DNA from: Comamonadaceae bacterium | Lineage (GTDB): Bacteria; Pseudomonadota; Gammaproteobacteria; Burkholderiales; Burkholderiaceae_C | Direction of reading: 5' to 3' | Length of the DNA stretch: 38,611 bases | Assembly: GCA_947456305.1 (NCBI GenBank) | Contig: CANGPN010000022.1 | Coordinates: 1-38,611 of the forward strand | Shown: positions 7,231 to 16,601 of the stretch, in pieces | Layout: every line of letters begins with the position of its first letter | How positions within the stretch are numbered: position 1 is the stretch's first letter | Notes under the pieces: model-generated | The model's input: only the letters and a program-made list of their open reading frames with translations | What the model was told of the DNA's origin: nothing | Database searches by the model: none | Translations under genes and position numbers: made by a program

Positions 7231-7839
7231 TCAAGGGCGCTTGGAGATCACGTCGTCGACCAGGCCGTACGCTTTGGCCTCTTCGGCGGTCAGGTAGTAA
7301 TCCCGCTCAGTGTCCTGCTCGATGCGCGACAGCGGTTGACCGGTGGCCTCAGCGAGCATCTGGTTCAGCCGTTCGCGGGTTTTGAGGATTTCGCGCGCAG
7401 CAATTTCAATTTCTGTGGCCTGGCCCTGGGTGCCGCCCAGCGGCTGGTGGATCATGACCTTGGAATTAGGCAGGCTGAAACGCTTGCCTTTGGCACCGGC
7501 GGCCAACAAAAATGCGCCCATGCTGGCAGCCATACCGGTACACAAAGTAGACACCTGAGGCTTGATGAAGTTCATGGTGTCGAAAATCGCCATACCGGCG
7601 CTGACCGAGCCGCCGGGTGAGTTGATATAAAGCGAAATGTCTTTGTCCGGGTTTTCGCTCTCTAAAAACAACAGCTGGGCGACCACCAGATTGGCGGTGT
7701 GGTCATTGACTGGGCCAACCAGAAAAATGACGCGCTCGCGCAACAGGCGCGAGTAAATGTCATAAGCGCGTTCGCCACGGCCGCTTTGTTCGATGACGAC
7801 CGGGACCATGCCCAGGGCTTGAATATCTTGTGCGCTCAT
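7231..7839 (-). CDS. clpP: ClpP, proteolytic subunit of Clp proteases
   Basis: 202 residues, the usual size. ClpP forms the 14-subunit serine-protease barrel that works with ClpX or ClpA. The catalytic triad is visible: Ser106 in GMAASMGAF, His131 in MIHQPLGG and Asp180 in ERDYYL. The oxyanion strand SPGGSVSAG is present. The N-terminus has no long propeptide (residues 1-10 [10 protein letters not shown] precede MVPVVIEQ). It starts 20 bp after tig on the same strand. Confidence 0.98.
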   Translation of the reverse strand: MSAQDIQALGMVPVVIEQSGRGERAYDIYSRLLRERVIFLVGPVNDHTANLVVAQLLFLESENPDKDISLYINSPGGSVSAGMAIFDTMNFIKPQVSTLCTGMAASMGAFLLAAGAKGKRFSLPNSKVMIHQPLGGTQGQATEIEIAAREILKTRERLNQMLAEATGQPLSRIEQDTERDYYLTAEEAKAYGLVDDVISKRP

Positions 7840-7859
7840 GAAATCTCTCCTGTCCAGGT

Positions 7860-9170
7860 TCAGGCCTGGCCCATCAATTCGTCGAAGCTGATATGTTTGT
7901 CTTTGGCCTTGACCAGTGACAACACATAGTTGGTGACATTGTTCTCAATCACAATGGCCTCGACCTCGGCCATGCGGCGGTTGTCGCTGTAATACCAGCG
8001 GGTCACCTCGGCGGGTTTTTCGTAACTGGCAGCCAGTTCTTCGATATGCGCCTGGATTTGCTCGGGGGTGGCATGCAAATTGTGGATACGCACCACCTCG
8101 CCGACCACCAAACCCATGCGCACGCGACGCTCGGCTTGCGGACGGAAGACTTCTTCAGGAATAGGGGCTTTATCAGCGTCTTTGATACCGCGCTGTTTCA
8201 AATCTTCGCGGGCGCTGTCAGCCATGCGGTCCAACTCGGATTGCACGATAGCGTTAGGCAGGTCCAGTTCGGCGTGGGCGACCAAGGCGTCCAATGCGGC
8301 TTGCTTGTTGCGGCCAAGCAAACGGAATTTAACTTCGCGCTCCAGGTTTTGGCGGATGTCAGCGCGCAAACCTTCCACCGTTGCGGTAGCCACGCCCAGT
8401 GACTTGGCCAGCTCATCGGTGACTTCGGGCAAATGACCGGCTTCGAGTTTTTTCAGCGTGACCATGAAGTCAGCAGTTTTACCGGCCACATCGCGGCCTT
8501 GGTAATCCTCGGGGAACGACAAGGGGAATGTTTTGCTTTCGCCCGGCTTCATGCCGACCACGGCTTCTTCAAATTCCTTGAGCATCTGGCCTTCGCCGAC
8601 GATGAACTGGAAGTCTTCAGCGCGGCCGCCGTCAAACGGCTCGCCGTCAATCTTGCCGATGAAGTCAACGCTGACGCGGTCGCCTGTCGCGGCCATTGAA
8701 TCGGCAGAACGTTGTGCAAAAGTGCGTTTTTGTTTGCGCAAAATATCGATGGTCTTGTCGATGGCGGCGTCAGTGACGTCGGCCTTGAGAATCTCAACTT
8801 CGATCTGGCTCATGTCTTTGATAACTACTTCAGGGTACACCTCAAAGACCGCATCGAAAGCCATTTCTGTCTCTGAGACGGGTTCTTTCTCGCTGATGCG
8901 CGGTTGACCGGCAACACGCAATTGGGCTTCATTGGCAGCTACGCTGAAAGCTTCACCGACTTTGTCGTTCATCACTTCGTAGTGAACTGAATAACCGTAG
9001 CGCTGTGCAACGATGTTCATAGGGACTTTGCCGGGACGGAAACCATCCACTTTGACTTGGCGCGCCAAGCGCTTAAGACGGGTGTTGACCTCGTTTTGAA
9101 TAACGGAGGTCGGCAAAGTCAAAGTGATTTTGCGCTCGAGCTTTTCAAGGGTTTCTACAGTCACGGCCAT
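7860..9170 (-). CDS. tig: Trigger factor, ribosome-associated chaperone
   Basis: 436 residues from the ATG at 9170, with GGAG about ten bases upstream. The longer frame would run into tRNA-Leu and is rejected. Trigger factor binds the ribosome exit tunnel and shields nascent chains. Domains: ribosome-binding domain (1-115) with the signature [12 protein letters not shown]-type prolyl isomerase domain (about 155-240, [15 protein letters not shown]), and the C-terminal chaperone arms. It heads tig-clpP-clpX(-lon), a conserved proteobacterial order that joins nascent-chain folding with protein degradation. Confidence 0.97.
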   Translation of the reverse strand: MAVTVETLEKLERKITLTLPTSVIQNEVNTRLKRLARQVKVDGFRPGKVPMNIVAQRYGYSVHYEVMNDKVGEAFSVAANEAQLRVAGQPRISEKEPVSETEMAFDAVFEVYPEVVIKDMSQIEVEILKADVTDAAIDKTIDILRKQKRTFAQRSADSMAATGDRVSVDFIGKIDGEPFDGGRAEDFQFIVGEGQMLKEFEEAVVGMKPGESKTFPLSFPEDYQGRDVAGKTADFMVTLKKLEAGHLPEVTDELAKSLGVATATVEGLRADIRQNLEREVKFRLLGRNKQAALDALVAHAELDLPNAIVQSELDRMADSAREDLKQRGIKDADKAPIPEEVFRPQAERRVRMGLVVGEVVRIHNLHATPEQIQAHIEELAASYEKPAEVTRWYYSDNRRMAEVEAIVIENNVTNYVLSLVKAKDKHISFDELMGQA

Positions 9171-9216
9171 CAGGCTTCTCCAAAATGAATCAATACGCGT
9201 CAGACAGTGAACGCTT

Positions 9217-9303
9217 TGGTGCGCGGGGGGGGACTCGAACCCCCACACCATTGCTGGCGTCAGGACCTAAACCTGGTGCGTCTACCAATTTCGCCACCCG
9301 CGC
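9217..9303 (-). tRNA. tRNA-Leu (UAG)
   Basis: 87 nt with encoded CCA and a long variable arm (CGCCAGCAATGGTG), as in class II tRNAs. The acceptor pair is GCGCGGG with CCCGCGC, the anticodon loop TTTAGGT gives UAG, and the T-arm GGGGG-TTCGAGT-CCCCC is intact. The outermost anticodon-stem pair is C-A. It lies 46 bp upstream of tig on the same strand, so the two may be cotranscribed. Confidence 0.97.
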
Positions 9304-9308
9304 GGGCC

Positions 9309-9346
9309 AAAAAAAAGCAAAAGGCGGTCTGTGTCAACAGACCGCC
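9309..9346 (-). terminator. Strong intrinsic terminator before tRNA-Leu
   Basis: A perfect 10-bp stem (9323-9332 with 9337-9346) with a four-base loop, followed on the minus strand by TTTTGCTTTTTTTT. It lies downstream of the efflux pump gene and should end that operon's transcript. The U-tract ends about six bases before the tRNA-Leu 5' end. The sequence across the loop contains a perfect TTGACA on the minus strand. Confidence 0.8.
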
Positions 9347-9401
9347 CGTTCAAAATCGGTCAAACCGAAATTCTAACCCGCTTCACTCGGTCATCCCACC
9401 C

Positions 9402-12400
9402 TCAACGCTTAACCCTGAACCAGGCGGCGTACATGGCGGGCAAGGCCAGCAAAGTCAGCACAGTTGCCACAATCAGGCCGCCCATGATGGCGACGGCCAT
9501 AGGCCCCCAGAAAACGCTGCGTGACAAAGGAATCATGGCCAGTACGGCAGCAGCGGCCGTCAGCACAATCGGGCGCAAGCGGCGCACAGCGGATTCCACA
9601 ATCGCATCCCAGGTCGGCACGCCCCGGGCACGGTCCTGCTCGATTTGGTCAATCAGAATCACCGAATTGCGCTGAATCATGCCCATGAGGGCAATCACGC
9701 CGAGCAAAGCCACAAAGCCGAACGGCCGGTTCAGTACCAGCAGCGACATGGCCACCCCGGCGATGCCCATGGGGCCGGTCAGAAATACCAGCACGGCCCG
9801 GCTGAAACTTTGCAACTGAATCATCAGCAAGGTGAAGGTCACAAACAACATCAACGGCACCCCGGCAGCAATCGAGGCCGAGCCCTTGGCGCTTTCTTCC
9901 ACCGCACCGGCCACGCTGATGGTGTAAGCCGACATGCCTTTTTCGGCCCATTGGGCCTCCAAAGCTTTCAAAGCCGGCAATAACTGGTTGGTGACGGTGG
10001 CGCCTTGCAGCCCTTCGGTGATGTCGCACTGGGCGGTGATGGCGTAATCGCGGTTATTGCGCCACATCACACCCGGCTCCCACTCAAACACCGGCTTGGC
10101 GATTTGCAACAAAGGCACGGCTTTGCCGTCGACCGAGGGCACATAGGCATTACCCAGATCAGACATGGTCTGGCGTTCGCTCAAAGGATGGCGCAACACC
10201 AAGTCAATCAACTTATCGCCTTCGCGGTATTGGCCGACCGTGCTGCCGCTGAGCAACACGCGCAATGCCTGTGCAATCGACTGACTGGTCACGCCCAGCA
10301 CCCGGGCTTTGTCCTGGTCCACCTCAAAACGCAAGACCTTGACGGATTCATTCCAGTTGTCGTTGACCTGACGGGTGTTGCTGTTTTGACGCATCACCGC
10401 TTTGACCTCGTCGGCACGCTGGCGCAACACCAGCGGGTCCGGGCCTTCCACCCGAAACTGCACGGGAAAAGGCACGGGCGGGCCGTTAGGCAACAGCTTG
10501 ACACGGGCGCTGACCTCTGGGAACTCGCTGGCCATGAGTGCGGGCAGGGCCAGGCGCAAGGTTTCGCGGTTGGGCAAATCCACCGGCATGATGATGAATT
10601 GAGACACATTGGTCTGTGGCAACACCTGGTCCAGCGGCAGGTAAAAACGAGGTACACCGGAGCCGACCCACAGGCTGACCGTGTCCACCCCTTTGAGCCC
10701 CATCATGCGCTTTTCCACTTGCTTGCTCAACGCCTCATTGGCTTGCATGGAAGTGCCTTCAGGAAACCAGATTTCCATCATGATTTCAGGTCGGCTGGAG
10801 TCCGGGAAAAACTGTTGCTGCACTTTGCCCATGCCGAAAATACCGGCCGCAAAAATCAACAGCGTGGCGGCAATGGTCAGCCAGCGGTGTTGAACACAAG
10901 CGTTCACCAGTCGTCTGAACGCCCGGTAAAACGCCGAGTCAAACAATTCCTCGTGCTTAACGCCAGGTTGTTGCGGCTTTATCTTCAACAACCATGTGCC
11001 TAACAAGGGCACGAAAAACACTGACACCCACCAACTCAACAGCAAGGCCAGAACCGTCACCGCAAAAATGGCAAAGGTGTATTCACCGGTGACCGATTTG
11101 GCCAGGCCGATAGGCAAAAAACCGGCAGCGGTGATCAATGTGCCGGTCAACATGGGCATGGCGGTGACCTCATAGGCGAAGGTGGCAGCGCGCACTTTGT
11201 CAAAACCTTCTTCCATTTTGCGCACCATCATTTCCACTGCAATGATGGCGTCGTCTACGAGCAATCCCAGCGAAATAATCAGCGAGCCCAGCGAAATTTT
11301 GTGCAGCCCAATGCCCCAGTAATACATGGCGAGAAACGTCATGGACAAGACCAGCGGAATGGTGATGCCGACAACCAGGCCAGGACGTATATCCACATAC
11401 CAGCCGAAACGCCCGCCTTTGTGCCAGCCCAAAGAAACAAAGCTGACGATCAGCACAATCACCACCGCTTCAATCAGCACACTGATGAACTCGCCGACCG
11501 AACGGCTGACGGCCTGCGGCTGGTTTTGCAAATTGCTGAGCTTGACGCCTGCAGGTAATGAGGTCTGCAAGCCGGCGACCGTCTGTTCCAGCGACTGCCC
11601 CAGGCGGATGATGTCGCCGCCCTTGGTCATAGACACACCCAAGGCAATGACTTGCTGGCCTTGAAAGCGCACTTTCACATTGGCAGGATCCATATAACCC
11701 CGGGTGATGTTGGCGATGTCACCTAAACGGAATTGCTGCCCCGACGATCCGCGCACTGGCATGGCACGCACCCGCGACACCGCATCGAACTGTCCGGCCA
11801 CCCGGATCTGCACCACATCCTGCGGTGTTTGCAAAGCGCCTGCGCTCTCTACCGCGTTTTGCTGGCCGAGTTGCGCCAGCACCGCGTTCCAGTCAAGACC
11901 TAGCTGGGTGAATTTTTTCCGGGAAATATCGATGTAGATTTTTTCTTCCTGCACACCGAAGAGTTCCACCTTGGCGACATCTTTGACGCGCAACAATTGC
12001 TGGCGCACATCATCGGCAATGTCTTTCACTTCCGCCGGGCTGAAGCCATCGGCTTGCAGGGCGTAAATCACGCCGAACACATCACCGAATTCGTCGTTAA
12101 AGAACGGCCCCTGCACGCCTTGCGGCAAGGTATAGCGCATATCGCCTATTTTTTTACGTACCGAATACCAAACATCAGCAACTTCGCTGGGTTTGGAATA
12201 GTCCTTGATCTCAAAAATGATTTGCGACTCGCCGGGTTTGGAATAGCTGCGTATCTTGTCGGCATATGGAGCCTCTTGCAACGTGCGCTCCAGCTTGTCT
12301 GTGACCTGCTCGGCCACCTGCTGGGCAGTCGCGCCCGGCCAATAGGTGCGCACCACCATGACTCGGAAGGTGAACGGCGGGTCTTCATCCTGACCCAGCT

Positions 12401-12521
12401 GGAAATAAGCCACCACTCCCAAAAACAAAAGCACCACCATCAGGTAACGGGTGAAGGCGCGGTGGTTCAGCGCCCATGCGGACAGATTAAAGCCTGCAGC
12501 TTGACTGTTGTCCGGTTTCAT
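9402..12521 (-). CDS. RND-family inner-membrane efflux transporter
   Basis: 1039 residues, typical of AcrB/HAE1-type proton-driven exporters that pump drugs or toxic compounds from the periplasm or membrane to an outer-membrane channel. Two halves each have six membrane helices and a large periplasmic loop. The first helix is near residues 25-45 after the short leader MKPDNSQAAG, and TM4 carries the proton-relay aspartates in GLLVDDAIIAVEMM. Internal duplication is clear (similar helix blocks near 340-500 and 860-1030). The heavy-metal CzcA type is unlikely because the TM4 pattern differs. The start overlaps the adaptor stop as ATGA, so the two form one operon. Substrate cannot be read from sequence, and no outer-membrane channel gene lies here. 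Confidence 0.93.
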   Translation of the reverse strand: MKPDNSQAAGFNLSAWALNHRAFTRYLMVVLLFLGVVAYFQLGQDEDPPFTFRVMVVRTYWPGATAQQVAEQVTDKLERTLQEAPYADKIRSYSKPGESQIIFEIKDYSKPSEVADVWYSVRKKIGDMRYTLPQGVQGPFFNDEFGDVFGVIYALQADGFSPAEVKDIADDVRQQLLRVKDVAKVELFGVQEEKIYIDISRKKFTQLGLDWNAVLAQLGQQNAVESAGALQTPQDVVQIRVAGQFDAVSRVRAMPVRGSSGQQFRLGDIANITRGYMDPANVKVRFQGQQVIALGVSMTKGGDIIRLGQSLEQTVAGLQTSLPAGVKLSNLQNQPQAVSRSVGEFISVLIEAVVIVLIVSFVSLGWHKGGRFGWYVDIRPGLVVGITIPLVLSMTFLAMYYWGIGLHKISLGSLIISLGLLVDDAIIAVEMMVRKMEEGFDKVRAATFAYEVTAMPMLTGTLITAAGFLPIGLAKSVTGEYTFAIFAVTVLALLLSWWVSVFFVPLLGTWLLKIKPQQPGVKHEELFDSAFYRAFRRLVNACVQHRWLTIAATLLIFAAGIFGMGKVQQQFFPDSSRPEIMMEIWFPEGTSMQANEALSKQVEKRMMGLKGVDTVSLWVGSGVPRFYLPLDQVLPQTNVSQFIIMPVDLPNRETLRLALPALMASEFPEVSARVKLLPNGPPVPFPVQFRVEGPDPLVLRQRADEVKAVMRQNSNTRQVNDNWNESVKVLRFEVDQDKARVLGVTSQSIAQALRVLLSGSTVGQYREGDKLIDLVLRHPLSERQTMSDLGNAYVPSVDGKAVPLLQIAKPVFEWEPGVMWRNNRDYAITAQCDITEGLQGATVTNQLLPALKALEAQWAEKGMSAYTISVAGAVEESAKGSASIAAGVPLMLFVTFTLLMIQLQSFSRAVLVFLTGPMGIAGVAMSLLVLNRPFGFVALLGVIALMGMIQRNSVILIDQIEQDRARGVPTWDAIVESAVRRLRPIVLTAAAAVLAMIPLSRSVFWGPMAVAIMGGLIVATVLTLLALPAMYAAWFRVKR

Positions 12522-13594
12522 TGCAAGCCACCGGCGGTTTTAAAGTAAGTCACTTTTTGGCCGGGAGACAGCACGTGAACACCGGCAGCCACCACTTGCT
12601 GACCGGGCTGCAGCCCGCCGCTGACGGTCACTGCGTTGTCCTGTACACCGCTGACTTCAATAACTTGAGATCGCACGGTCATGCTGGCCGGGTCAAGCAA
12701 CCAGACACTGGTCTTGCCAGCTTCTTGTCGAACCGCTGACGTAGGCAGCAGCATGGCGGTAGCGACCGGCTCGCCGTCCAGAATCACCGTGGCTGTGCTG
12801 CCCAGCGGCACCCGCATGTCTTGCAACGCCGCCTTGACGGCAAACGTGCGGGTCACCGGGTCGGCGCTGGCTGAGATTTCATTCAGCTTGGCACTCGCAA
12901 GCTGCTCGCCGCCCCATGCTTTGACTTTCACCGATTGGCCAAGTTTCAAGCTAGTCACCTTGTCCTCAGGTACTGCGAACACCACATCGCGCGGTCCGTC
13001 CTGAGCCAGGCGCATGACGGGCATCCCGGGGCTGACCACCTGACCGACTTCTGCATCCAGGCCGGTGATCACACCGGCTTTGTCGGCAAACAACTTGCTG
13101 TAGCTCAACTGGTTGCCCTGTGCGGCAAGCTGGGCTTGCGCCTGGTCTAGCTGTGCTTGCGCCGTCTTGAGCAGGGTTTCTTTGTGCTGAAGCTCTGCCC
13201 CGCTGATGAATTCTTTGTCGCGCAACTCTTTGTAACGCTTGTAATCGGCGGCGGCCAAATCCCGGCTGGACTGAGCTGATTGCACTTGGGCCCGGGCACT
13301 GTCCTGGGACAAACGGTAGTCCTGGGCATCGATTTCGGCCAGCAACTGCCCGGCCTTGACCCGCTGGCCCATCTCCACATGTCTGGCGATCAGCTTGCCG
13401 GCCACGCGAAAGCCCACTTTAGACTCCACCCTGGCGCGTACTTCACCAGCGAATTCAGAACGTGATGAAAGTGAGGATTTGCCAACCTCTATGACCTTGA
13501 CAGCCCTGACAGGCGCCTGCACATTCGGAGCCGGTGAGCAAGCCAGCAAACCGGTGGCTGCGGCTATACATAGAAGACGAGGGGCTGAAAACAT
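12518..13594 (-). CDS. RND efflux periplasmic adaptor lipoprotein (HlyD/AcrA family)
   Basis: 358 residues from the ATG at 13594, with AGGTG six bases upstream; the longer frame upstream is noise. The signal sequence ends in lipobox LLAC with Cys19 as the lipid anchor. Then come the beta-barrel/lipoyl half-motif (GFRVAGKLIARHVEMGQRVK), an alpha-helical hairpin (about 95-150, rich in Ala, Gln, Lys), the second lipoyl half, and a membrane-proximal domain. It bridges the inner-membrane pump encoded just downstream with an outer-membrane channel. It is the first gene of the efflux operon, transcribed from the divergent region that contains a TetR-type operator-like palindrome. Confidence 0.93.
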   Translation of the reverse strand: MFSAPRLLCIAAATGLLACSPAPNVQAPVRAVKVIEVGKSSLSSRSEFAGEVRARVESKVGFRVAGKLIARHVEMGQRVKAGQLLAEIDAQDYRLSQDSARAQVQSAQSSRDLAAADYKRYKELRDKEFISGAELQHKETLLKTAQAQLDQAQAQLAAQGNQLSYSKLFADKAGVITGLDAEVGQVVSPGMPVMRLAQDGPRDVVFAVPEDKVTSLKLGQSVKVKAWGGEQLASAKLNEISASADPVTRTFAVKAALQDMRVPLGSTATVILDGEPVATAMLLPTSAVRQEAGKTSVWLLDPASMTVRSQVIEVSGVQDNAVTVSGGLQPGQQVVAAGVHVLSPGQKVTYFKTAGGLQ

Positions 13595-13618
13595 AGAAAC
13601 ACCTAGGGTTGTGATTAT

Positions 13619-13642
13619 TAATGACTGACCGGTTAGTAATCT
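13619..13642. promoter_or_regulatory. TetR-family operator-like palindrome
   Basis: The sequence TGACTGACCGGTTAGTAA (13622-13639) is a near-palindrome centred on ACCGGT, with seven of nine positions matching between arms. It lies 25-48 bp upstream of the adaptor ATG. Palindromes of the form ACTNACCGGTNAGT are known operators of TetR-type efflux repressors. The cognate regulator is not in this window. Confidence 0.5.
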
Positions 13643-13696
13643 AATTCTGAACACACCAGATGTCAAGTGACAATAGCGGTTATGCCCGCTTCTGCC

Positions 13697-14461
13697 ATGT
13701 CGTCCGTCAGCCACTACGAGAACTTTCCGGTGGCTTCGCTGCTCTGCCCGCCCCGTTTGCGTGCCCCCATCGTCGCGATTTACCACTTTGCGCGTACAGC
13801 AGACGATATCGCTGACGAAGGCGCGGCCCAGGCAGAACAACGTTTGCATTTGCTGCAAAGCCTGCGGCATGACCTGCACAAGCAGTTACAAGACCCGCAG
13901 TTTCAAAGCCTGAAATGGCCTGACGTGTTGTCTTCGGTCTGCACGCAAATAAGGGCTTTTGACCTGCCCGTGCCTTTGCTGTTGGCTTTGCTCGACGCAT
14001 TCGAGCAAGATGTGGTGTACACCCGCGACCAGCGCCGCTACGCCGACCGCGCCGAACTGCTGGCCTACTGCGCCCGCTCGGCTAACCCGATTGGGCGCTT
14101 GTTACTTCACTTGTACGGCATCACTTCGCCGCAGGCATTAGGCTACAGCGATGCAGTTTGCACAGCGCTGCAGTTGATCAATTTCTGGCAGGACATCAGC
14201 GTCGATCTGCCCAGAGGCCGGTTTTACTTGCCAAGCGACAGTCAATTTCATGAAGAAATCGCTTTTGCGCGCCACATGATGAACCAAGGTGCGGCGCTTG
14301 TGCATCAGGTGCCCGGGCGCGCCGGTTGGGAACTGCGGCTGGTGGTGCAAGGCGGACTGCGTATCCTCGACAAAATAGAACGCACAGACACCACACGGCA
14401 GCGACCCCACCTCAACGCAGCGGACACGCTACTGATGCTGTGGCGCAGTCTGTGGATGTGA
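13697..14461 (+). CDS. hpnC: HpnC, squalene-pathway synthase
   Basis: 254 residues from the ATG at 13697, giving MSSVSHYENFPVAS as in other HpnC proteins; an ATG at 13682 and a GTG at 13667 are alternatives, and no start has a strong ribosome binding site. It belongs to the trans-isoprenyl diphosphate synthase fold, with Asp-rich motifs in FARTADDIADE and INFWQDISVDLPRGRFYLP. In bacteria HpnC converts presqualene diphosphate to hydroxysqualene. First gene of hpnC-hpnD-hpnE, divergent from the efflux operon. Confidence 0.92.
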   Translation: MSSVSHYENFPVASLLCPPRLRAPIVAIYHFARTADDIADEGAAQAEQRLHLLQSLRHDLHKQLQDPQFQSLKWPDVLSSVCTQIRAFDLPVPLLLALLDAFEQDVVYTRDQRRYADRAELLAYCARSANPIGRLLLHLYGITSPQALGYSDAVCTALQLINFWQDISVDLPRGRFYLPSDSQFHEEIAFARHMMNQGAALVHQVPGRAGWELRLVVQGGLRILDKIERTDTTRQRPHLNAADTLLMLWRSLWM

Positions 14462-14513
14462 ATACCCCCACCGCTTACAAGCCATAGATTTGGTCAATGT
14501 CACAATTCCACCC

Positions 14514-15353
14514 ATGACACCTCAGCAATATGTGCAGGATAAAGCGGCTGGCTCGGGCAGCAGCTTTTATTACGCTTTTTTGTTTTTACCGCCGCGCAAA
14601 CGTGCGGCCATCACGGCTTTTTATGCGTTTTGCCGTGAAGTAGATGATGTGGTCGACGAGATACAAGACGCCAGTGTGGCTGCCCAAACATTGCAATGGT
14701 GGCGGCTTGAAGTGGCGCGCAGTTTTGCCGGCGATGCCCAGCATCCGGTGATGCAAGCCCTGATGCCGCTGACCGCAGAATTCGGCATCACCCAAGACCA
14801 TTTGCAGCAAGTCATTCAAGGCTGCGACATGGATTTGCGCCAGACGCGCTACCTGGACTTCGCCGGTTTGCAAAGCTACTGCCATTTGGTGGCCGGTGTG
14901 GTCGGCGAAGTGGCAGCACTCATCTTCGGGCAGACCGAGCCGCAAACCACTGTTTACGCGCACACGCTAGGGCTGGCATTTCAATTGACCAACATCATTC
15001 GTGACGTCGGCGAAGACGCCTTACGCGGGCGGATTTACCTGCCCATGGAGGATTTACAGCGCTTTGATGTCAAAGCCGCTGATTTGTTGCAGCGCCGCGA
15101 TTCGCCTGCTTTCCAAGCGCTTATGCGCTTTCAGACAGCCCGCGCGCAGGACTTTTATGAACGGGCCTTGGTGATGCTGCCGCCGCAGGACCGGCGCAGC
15201 CAAAAGCCCGGCCTGATGATGGCCAGCATCTACCGTACCTTGCTCAAAGAAATCGAAGCCTCTCAGTTTCCTGTGCTAACACAAAGGGTGTCGCTCACGC
15301 CGCTGCGCAAACTCTGGCTGGCCTGGAAGATGCAAGCGTTGGGGCGTTTTTGA
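14514..15353 (+). CDS. hpnD: HpnD, presqualene diphosphate synthase
   Basis: 279 residues from the ATG at 14514; an upstream TTG at 14490 is less likely. It condenses two farnesyl diphosphates into presqualene diphosphate. Motifs are FYAFCREVDDVVDE (first Mg-binding Asp-rich site) and LTNIIRDVGEDALRGRIYLP (second). The PRKRAAI segment near residue 30 matches the family. The paralogue hpnC is 52 bp upstream, and its product uses the product of this enzyme. hpnE overlaps the stop codon, so translation is coupled. Confidence 0.94.
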   Translation: MTPQQYVQDKAAGSGSSFYYAFLFLPPRKRAAITAFYAFCREVDDVVDEIQDASVAAQTLQWWRLEVARSFAGDAQHPVMQALMPLTAEFGITQDHLQQVIQGCDMDLRQTRYLDFAGLQSYCHLVAGVVGEVAALIFGQTEPQTTVYAHTLGLAFQLTNIIRDVGEDALRGRIYLPMEDLQRFDVKAADLLQRRDSPAFQALMRFQTARAQDFYERALVMLPPQDRRSQKPGLMMASIYRTLLKEIEASQFPVLTQRVSLTPLRKLWLAWKMQALGRF

Positions 15354-16588
15354 CCTCATTGACCATCATCGGCGGCGGTTGGGCCGGGTTGTCGGCGGCG
15401 GCTCACGCGGTGCAAGCAGGATGGCGCGTGCGTTTGCTCGAAGCAGCGCCTCACACCGGCGGGCGGGCCAGACGTGTCATGCACCAGGGACTGGCCCTGG
15501 ACAACGGACAGCATATTTTGATAGGCGCCTACCACGACACCCTGGCCTTGATGCGCAGGGTAGGCGTCAACCCCGACACCTGTTTGCTGCGCCTGCCGCT
15601 GAACTTGAAAACCCCGGATGGCTCGGGTGTGCGACTGCCTGACCTGCCTGCCCCTTTCAACGTCATTGCCGGTATTGCGGGGGCGAGTGGTTGGGGCTGG
15701 AGCGACAAATGGGCTTTTATCCGCCGTGCCATCCGGTGGCAGCAACAACAATTTGTTTGCCCGCCCGATCTGACCGTGGCCGATTTATGCGCAGGTCTGC
15801 CGCCTGCTGTGATGGCTTTGTTGATTGAGCCTTTGTGTGTATCGGCGCTGAATATGACTGCCACACAAGCCAGTGGCCAAGTTTTTTTGCGGGTGTTGCA
15901 GGATGCATTGCTGGACGGCGACGGCAGCAGCGACATGTTGATACCGCGAGTCGATCAAAGCAGCTTGCTGCCGGATGCAGCCGTTCAGTGGTTAAAGCAG
16001 CATGGGGCAGAAGTTGTGACCGGCCACAGAGTGGAAAATTTATTGCCTCACTTGACTTCACCCGTCTTGCTGGCCTGTCCCAGTTGGGAAGCGGCGCGTT
16101 TGACACAGTCGCTGTATCCCGCCTGGTCAGCTAAAGCGGCAGGGTTGCAACACACCTCAATTGCCACGGTATACCTGCACGCAAATGCCGATCTGCGCTG
16201 GCCAGCCCCTGTGATGGCGCTTCACAGCAACGCACAAGCCCCTGCCCAGTTTGCGTTTGACAAAGGCCGCTTGAGTCAAGATCCGTCGCTGCAAGGCGTG
16301 CTGGCGCTGGTGGTGAGTGCCTGCGAAGCCGACCGCGACAGCATCAGCACGGCGGTGTTGCAGCAAGCCCGCGAACAACTGGCTTTGCCACAAGCGTCGT
16401 TGCTGTTCACTGTGCTGGAGAAACGCGCCGCGTTCGCCTGCACACCCGCGCTGGTCAGGCCATCTATGCGCATTGATTCACGGTTGTTGGCTTGCGGTGA
16501 CTATGTCGCGGGCCCCTACCCGTCTACCTTGGAAGGGGCAGTGAAATCCGGGATTCAAGCCGTGACTTTGTTACAAGCCATGCCTTGA
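15350..16588 (+). CDS. hpnE: HpnE, hydroxysqualene dehydroxylase (FAD-dependent)
   Basis: 412 residues. The start is a TTG overlapping the hpnD stop as TTGA; there is no ATG in the plausible range, and the FAD motif IIGGGWAGLSAA begins at about residue 6, leaving no room for a longer leader. It carries a Rossmann dinucleotide-binding motif followed by EAAPHTGGRARR, typical of flavin amine oxidase/phytoene desaturase-like enzymes. It removes the hydroxyl from hydroxysqualene to give squalene. It completes the hpnCDE set. No squalene-hopene cyclase gene is in the window. Confidence 0.9.
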   Translation: MTSLTIIGGGWAGLSAAAHAVQAGWRVRLLEAAPHTGGRARRVMHQGLALDNGQHILIGAYHDTLALMRRVGVNPDTCLLRLPLNLKTPDGSGVRLPDLPAPFNVIAGIAGASGWGWSDKWAFIRRAIRWQQQQFVCPPDLTVADLCAGLPPAVMALLIEPLCVSALNMTATQASGQVFLRVLQDALLDGDGSSDMLIPRVDQSSLLPDAAVQWLKQHGAEVVTGHRVENLLPHLTSPVLLACPSWEAARLTQSLYPAWSAKAAGLQHTSIATVYLHANADLRWPAPVMALHSNAQAPAQFAFDKGRLSQDPSLQGVLALVVSACEADRDSISTAVLQQAREQLALPQASLLFTVLEKRAAFACTPALVRPSMRIDSRLLACGDYVAGPYPSTLEGAVKSGIQAVTLLQAMP

Positions 16589-16601
16589 GGGAAAATACCG
16601 T

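Noticed and set aside
10005..11003. 332-codon open frame opposite the efflux pump gene
   Set aside because: Antisense shadow of a strongly supported RND transporter gene; His/Gln-rich composition typical of shadow frames.
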